Positions 43,257-44,826 of a stretch of DNA of 44,826 nt are shown piece by piece; the first letter of the stretch is position 1, and every line of letters starts with the position of its first letter. Below the pieces are notes generated by a model, which was not told the origin of the DNA, did not search any database, and saw only the letters and a list, made by a program, of their open reading frames with translations. The position numbers and the translations under genes are program-made. Source of the stretch: Roseivirga echinicomitans (GTDB taxonomy: Bacteria > Bacteroidota > Bacteroidia > Cytophagales > Cyclobacteriaceae); the NCBI RefSeq assembly GCF_001592935.1, contig NZ_LRDB01000052.1:1-44826 (forward strand), in the 5' to 3' direction.

Positions 43257-44007
43257 CAATTAAGAATTTATCAATGTTGATATATAGTTTTTCACGTTCT
43301 TCCGTTATTCCGTGTGAAGCGTTGTAAGCAGTCATTTGTATTTTACCACTTTTACAACTTTCATAGTAATCTGAACAACTTTTATAAGAAACCATTGTGT
43401 CATTAGTTCCGTGATGAAGCGATAATGGAATCTCTTTTATTTTGACTTTTTCTGGTTCGTAATAGAACAATTCTGAAATCATTTTTGAACCTGTTTTAAA
43501 CTTTCTTCTTCCGATTAAGATTGGTGCTGAATCTATTGCACTTTCAATACCTTTTTGAGGGAAAAATGAATTTCCCCAAGGTAAATCTGTATCAGTAAAG
43601 GTTGTTTTATAACTAATAACTGGGTTTACAAAAACAATCTTATTTAGTTTGTTTTTTTTAAAGTGTTTAAGTAATAATAATGATATACTGCATCCAAAGC
43701 TTGTAGCCAATAAATTTACTTTTTTGTATTTGTTTTTTGCGTAGTTGATAACAGTATACAAGTCTTCTATCATTCCTGTAATTGTACAATCAATATCTTT
43801 AATGGGCGAATCTCCGTGACCACGAAAATCAAATCTAATAGTACTAAAATCTTCAGCGTTATACTTTTTTTCAAGTTCAACAAAAAAACCATTTTCATCT
43901 TTATTCACAGTAATACCGTGAGCCATTATTAAAACAGTTTCATTATCTGATATTTCATTTTCCAAAAAAGAAATTTGATGATTGTCTTTTGTTATTAATT
44001 TATTCAT
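43249..44007 (-). CDS. Alpha/beta hydrolase (S33/acyl-esterase type)
   Basis: This protein of 252 residues has an alpha/beta-hydrolase fold: oxyanion-side motif MAHGITVN (28-35), FDFRGHGDS (59-67), nucleophile elbow ATSFGCS with S103, acid D203 in HGTNDTMV, and base H232 in NASHGITEE. The first elbow glycine is replaced by alanine (ATSFG instead of GxSxG), which is known in active members. There is no signal peptide, so it acts in the cytoplasm. It overlaps the upstream gene by four bases (ATGA) and the downstream gene by eight, so the three are a tight operon. A thioesterase, esterase or peptidase role is possible; sequence does not decide. Confidence 0.9.
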   Translation of the reverse strand: MNKLITKDNHQISFLENEISDNETVLIMAHGITVNKDENGFFVELEKKYNAEDFSTIRFDFRGHGDSPIKDIDCTITGMIEDLYTVINYAKNKYKKVNLLATSFGCSISLLLLKHFKKNKLNKIVFVNPVISYKTTFTDTDLPWGNSFFPQKGIESAIDSAPILIGRRKFKTGSKMISELFYYEPEKVKIKEIPLSLHHGTNDTMVSYKSCSDYYESCKSGKIQMTAYNASHGITEEREKLYINIDKFLIDA

Positions 44008-44783
44008 TCCGATATTTTTTTAACTAAAACAAGCTTTGGTTTTCCAGTTTCATTATTATTTGTGTCACATTTTACAACTGCAACGTATTCCATTTTCTTA
44101 ATTCTATTGAAAAGGCCTAACTCTTTAGCCAATTCCAACTTTAGTTTTGGGAAATATCTCTGATTAGAAATAAGATAAGAAGCTGCAAGTACACCATATG
44201 TGCCACAACCAGCCAAAATATAAATATATTTATCGTGCATATATGGGCTTTTGATTTTTGCTAATAATCCGTAATCTTCTTGATTTGTACTATCCTTTTG
44301 AAAACTTTCTCCAAATACTTTTAATATTCCATTTTGGTCAAAGTCAACTTCATCAGGTAAATATTTCATAAAATGTTTTGTAGTACTGTTATATTTTGGT
44401 CCTCCAACTGTAAAAATATTTTCGTGAATAGGTTGAATTTTAGTTGAAGCTCCAGTATAAATATGTCTTATACTTGAATCTTTGTATAACTCTTGTAGTG
44501 TCCCGACTAAAAAATTAGCTGCTGTCGAATCTGGTCCTTGAAGAATCGTAGTGTTATTTCCTTGAGGTTGTGTGACTGGGATTTCTCCAGAAGCGATATA
44601 GGCAGAATCTCCATCTTTGATTCCATATAATCGAGATAAAGTAAGTCTATTCGTAAGTAAATATGTTATTGAATTTATAATAGAACCTATAAAGACTTGC
44701 AAAAGCAAAACAATACCAGATGATATTATACCAGCAATAATAGCTGTTGAATTATCTTTTATCCATTGTATAATTTCATTCAT
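44004..44783 (-). CDS. Membrane-anchored protein of unknown function
   Basis: I do not recognise this 259-residue protein. It has one N-terminal hydrophobic segment (about 13-38: TAIIAGIISSGIVLLLQVFIGSI is its core) and a soluble part. Two motifs stand out: a Gly-rich stretch FTVGGPKYNSTTKHF (about 117-131), which looks like a ligand-binding loop, and YILAGCGTYGVLAASYLI (about 192-209), a Gly/Ala-rich segment that could be a small hydrophobic helix or a nucleotide-fold turn. The short N-terminus before the hydrophobic segment suggests either topology. It is the first gene of the three-gene block and starts 15 bases behind the cassette-border repeat. Confidence 0.8.
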   Translation of the reverse strand: MNEIIQWIKDNSTAIIAGIISSGIVLLLQVFIGSIINSITYLLTNRLTLSRLYGIKDGDSAYIASGEIPVTQPQGNNTTILQGPDSTAANFLVGTLQELYKDSSIRHIYTGASTKIQPIHENIFTVGGPKYNSTTKHFMKYLPDEVDFDQNGILKVFGESFQKDSTNQEDYGLLAKIKSPYMHDKYIYILAGCGTYGVLAASYLISNQRYFPKLKLELAKELGLFNRIKKMEYVAVVKCDTNNNETGKPKLVLVKKISE

Positions 44784-44798
44784 AGATTTCGTTTTTTA

Positions 44799-44826
44799 GA
44801 TTACAGCCAACGGTTCGTATAACCGT
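44799..44826. repeat. attC-like boundary, cut by the window end
   Basis: GATTACAGCCAAC (44799-44811) is the reverse complement, at 12 of 13 positions, of GTTGGCTGTAGTC at 42600-42612, so the pair encloses the three-gene block. On the minus strand this site reads TTATACGAACC before GTTGG, close to TTATACTAGACC before GTTG at the element near 42.49 kb. The rest of the element lies outside the window. Confidence 0.7.

Overview
The window looks like a chromosomal segment of a Bacteroidota member, probably of the Cytophagales (Roseivirga/Fulvivirga/Marivirga-like). The reasons are tandem two-domain FtsX-type permeases, a soluble multi-PAS kinase with an S-H-N-L-R histidine box, a TolB-like/TPR/AraC fusion regulator, a small HUH transposase with its own REP-like hairpins, and weak ribosome binding sites. 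The genus is an inference. I see no tRNA, rRNA or CRISPR array.

Layout. (1) 103-26712: eleven consecutive plus-strand genes, each for a 779-820 residue double-FtsX/MacB-type ABC permease. They fall into five sequence classes in the order A A B C C D E D D E E (my labels). From the third gene on the gaps are 2-18 bp, and five successive gaps carry the same linker. No ATPase or periplasmic adaptor gene is present. (2) 26733-26773: a perfect 16-bp stem that can terminate transcription from both sides. (3) 26749-29414, minus strand: a PAS histidine kinase and a stand-alone receiver protein, overlapping by 4 bp. (4) 29604-32915, minus strand: a coiled-coil protein, a secreted TPR protein and adenine deaminase. 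(5) 33045-35594, plus strand: a secreted M14 metallopeptidase. (6) 35607-36279: a REP-associated tyrosine transposase between two direct copies of a two-hairpin repeat, with a third, variant repeat placed head to head. (7) 36607-37882: two small secreted, probably outer-membrane proteins. (8) 38098-39903: the TolB-like/TPR/AraC regulator. (9) 40310-42458: an Lnt-like N-acyltransferase and a Crp/Fnr regulator. (10) 42615-44783: an AT-rich three-gene operon (membrane protein of unknown function, alpha/beta hydrolase, left-handed beta-helix acyltransferase).

The right end (about 39.96 kb to the end) looks like an array of gene cassettes. The Crp/Lnt block is bordered by a private 14-bp inverted repeat (GTTGTAGCAAGTAA). 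The three-gene block is bordered by a different private inverted repeat (GTTGGCTGTARTC, 12 of 13 matching). Between the blocks lies a long imperfect palindrome whose ends keep only CAAC/GTTG in common. This is the logic of integron attC junctions, where each cassette carries matched ends and only AAC/GTT is universal, but the core is not canonical and no integrase is visible.

How the genes may work together: the permease array probably supplies alternative membrane subunits for a MacB/LolCDE/FtsEX-like exporter or mechanotransmission system whose ATPase is encoded elsewhere. The kinase and receiver converge on it, but the receiver has no DNA-binding domain, so direct control is not shown. The remaining blocks look like independent units.
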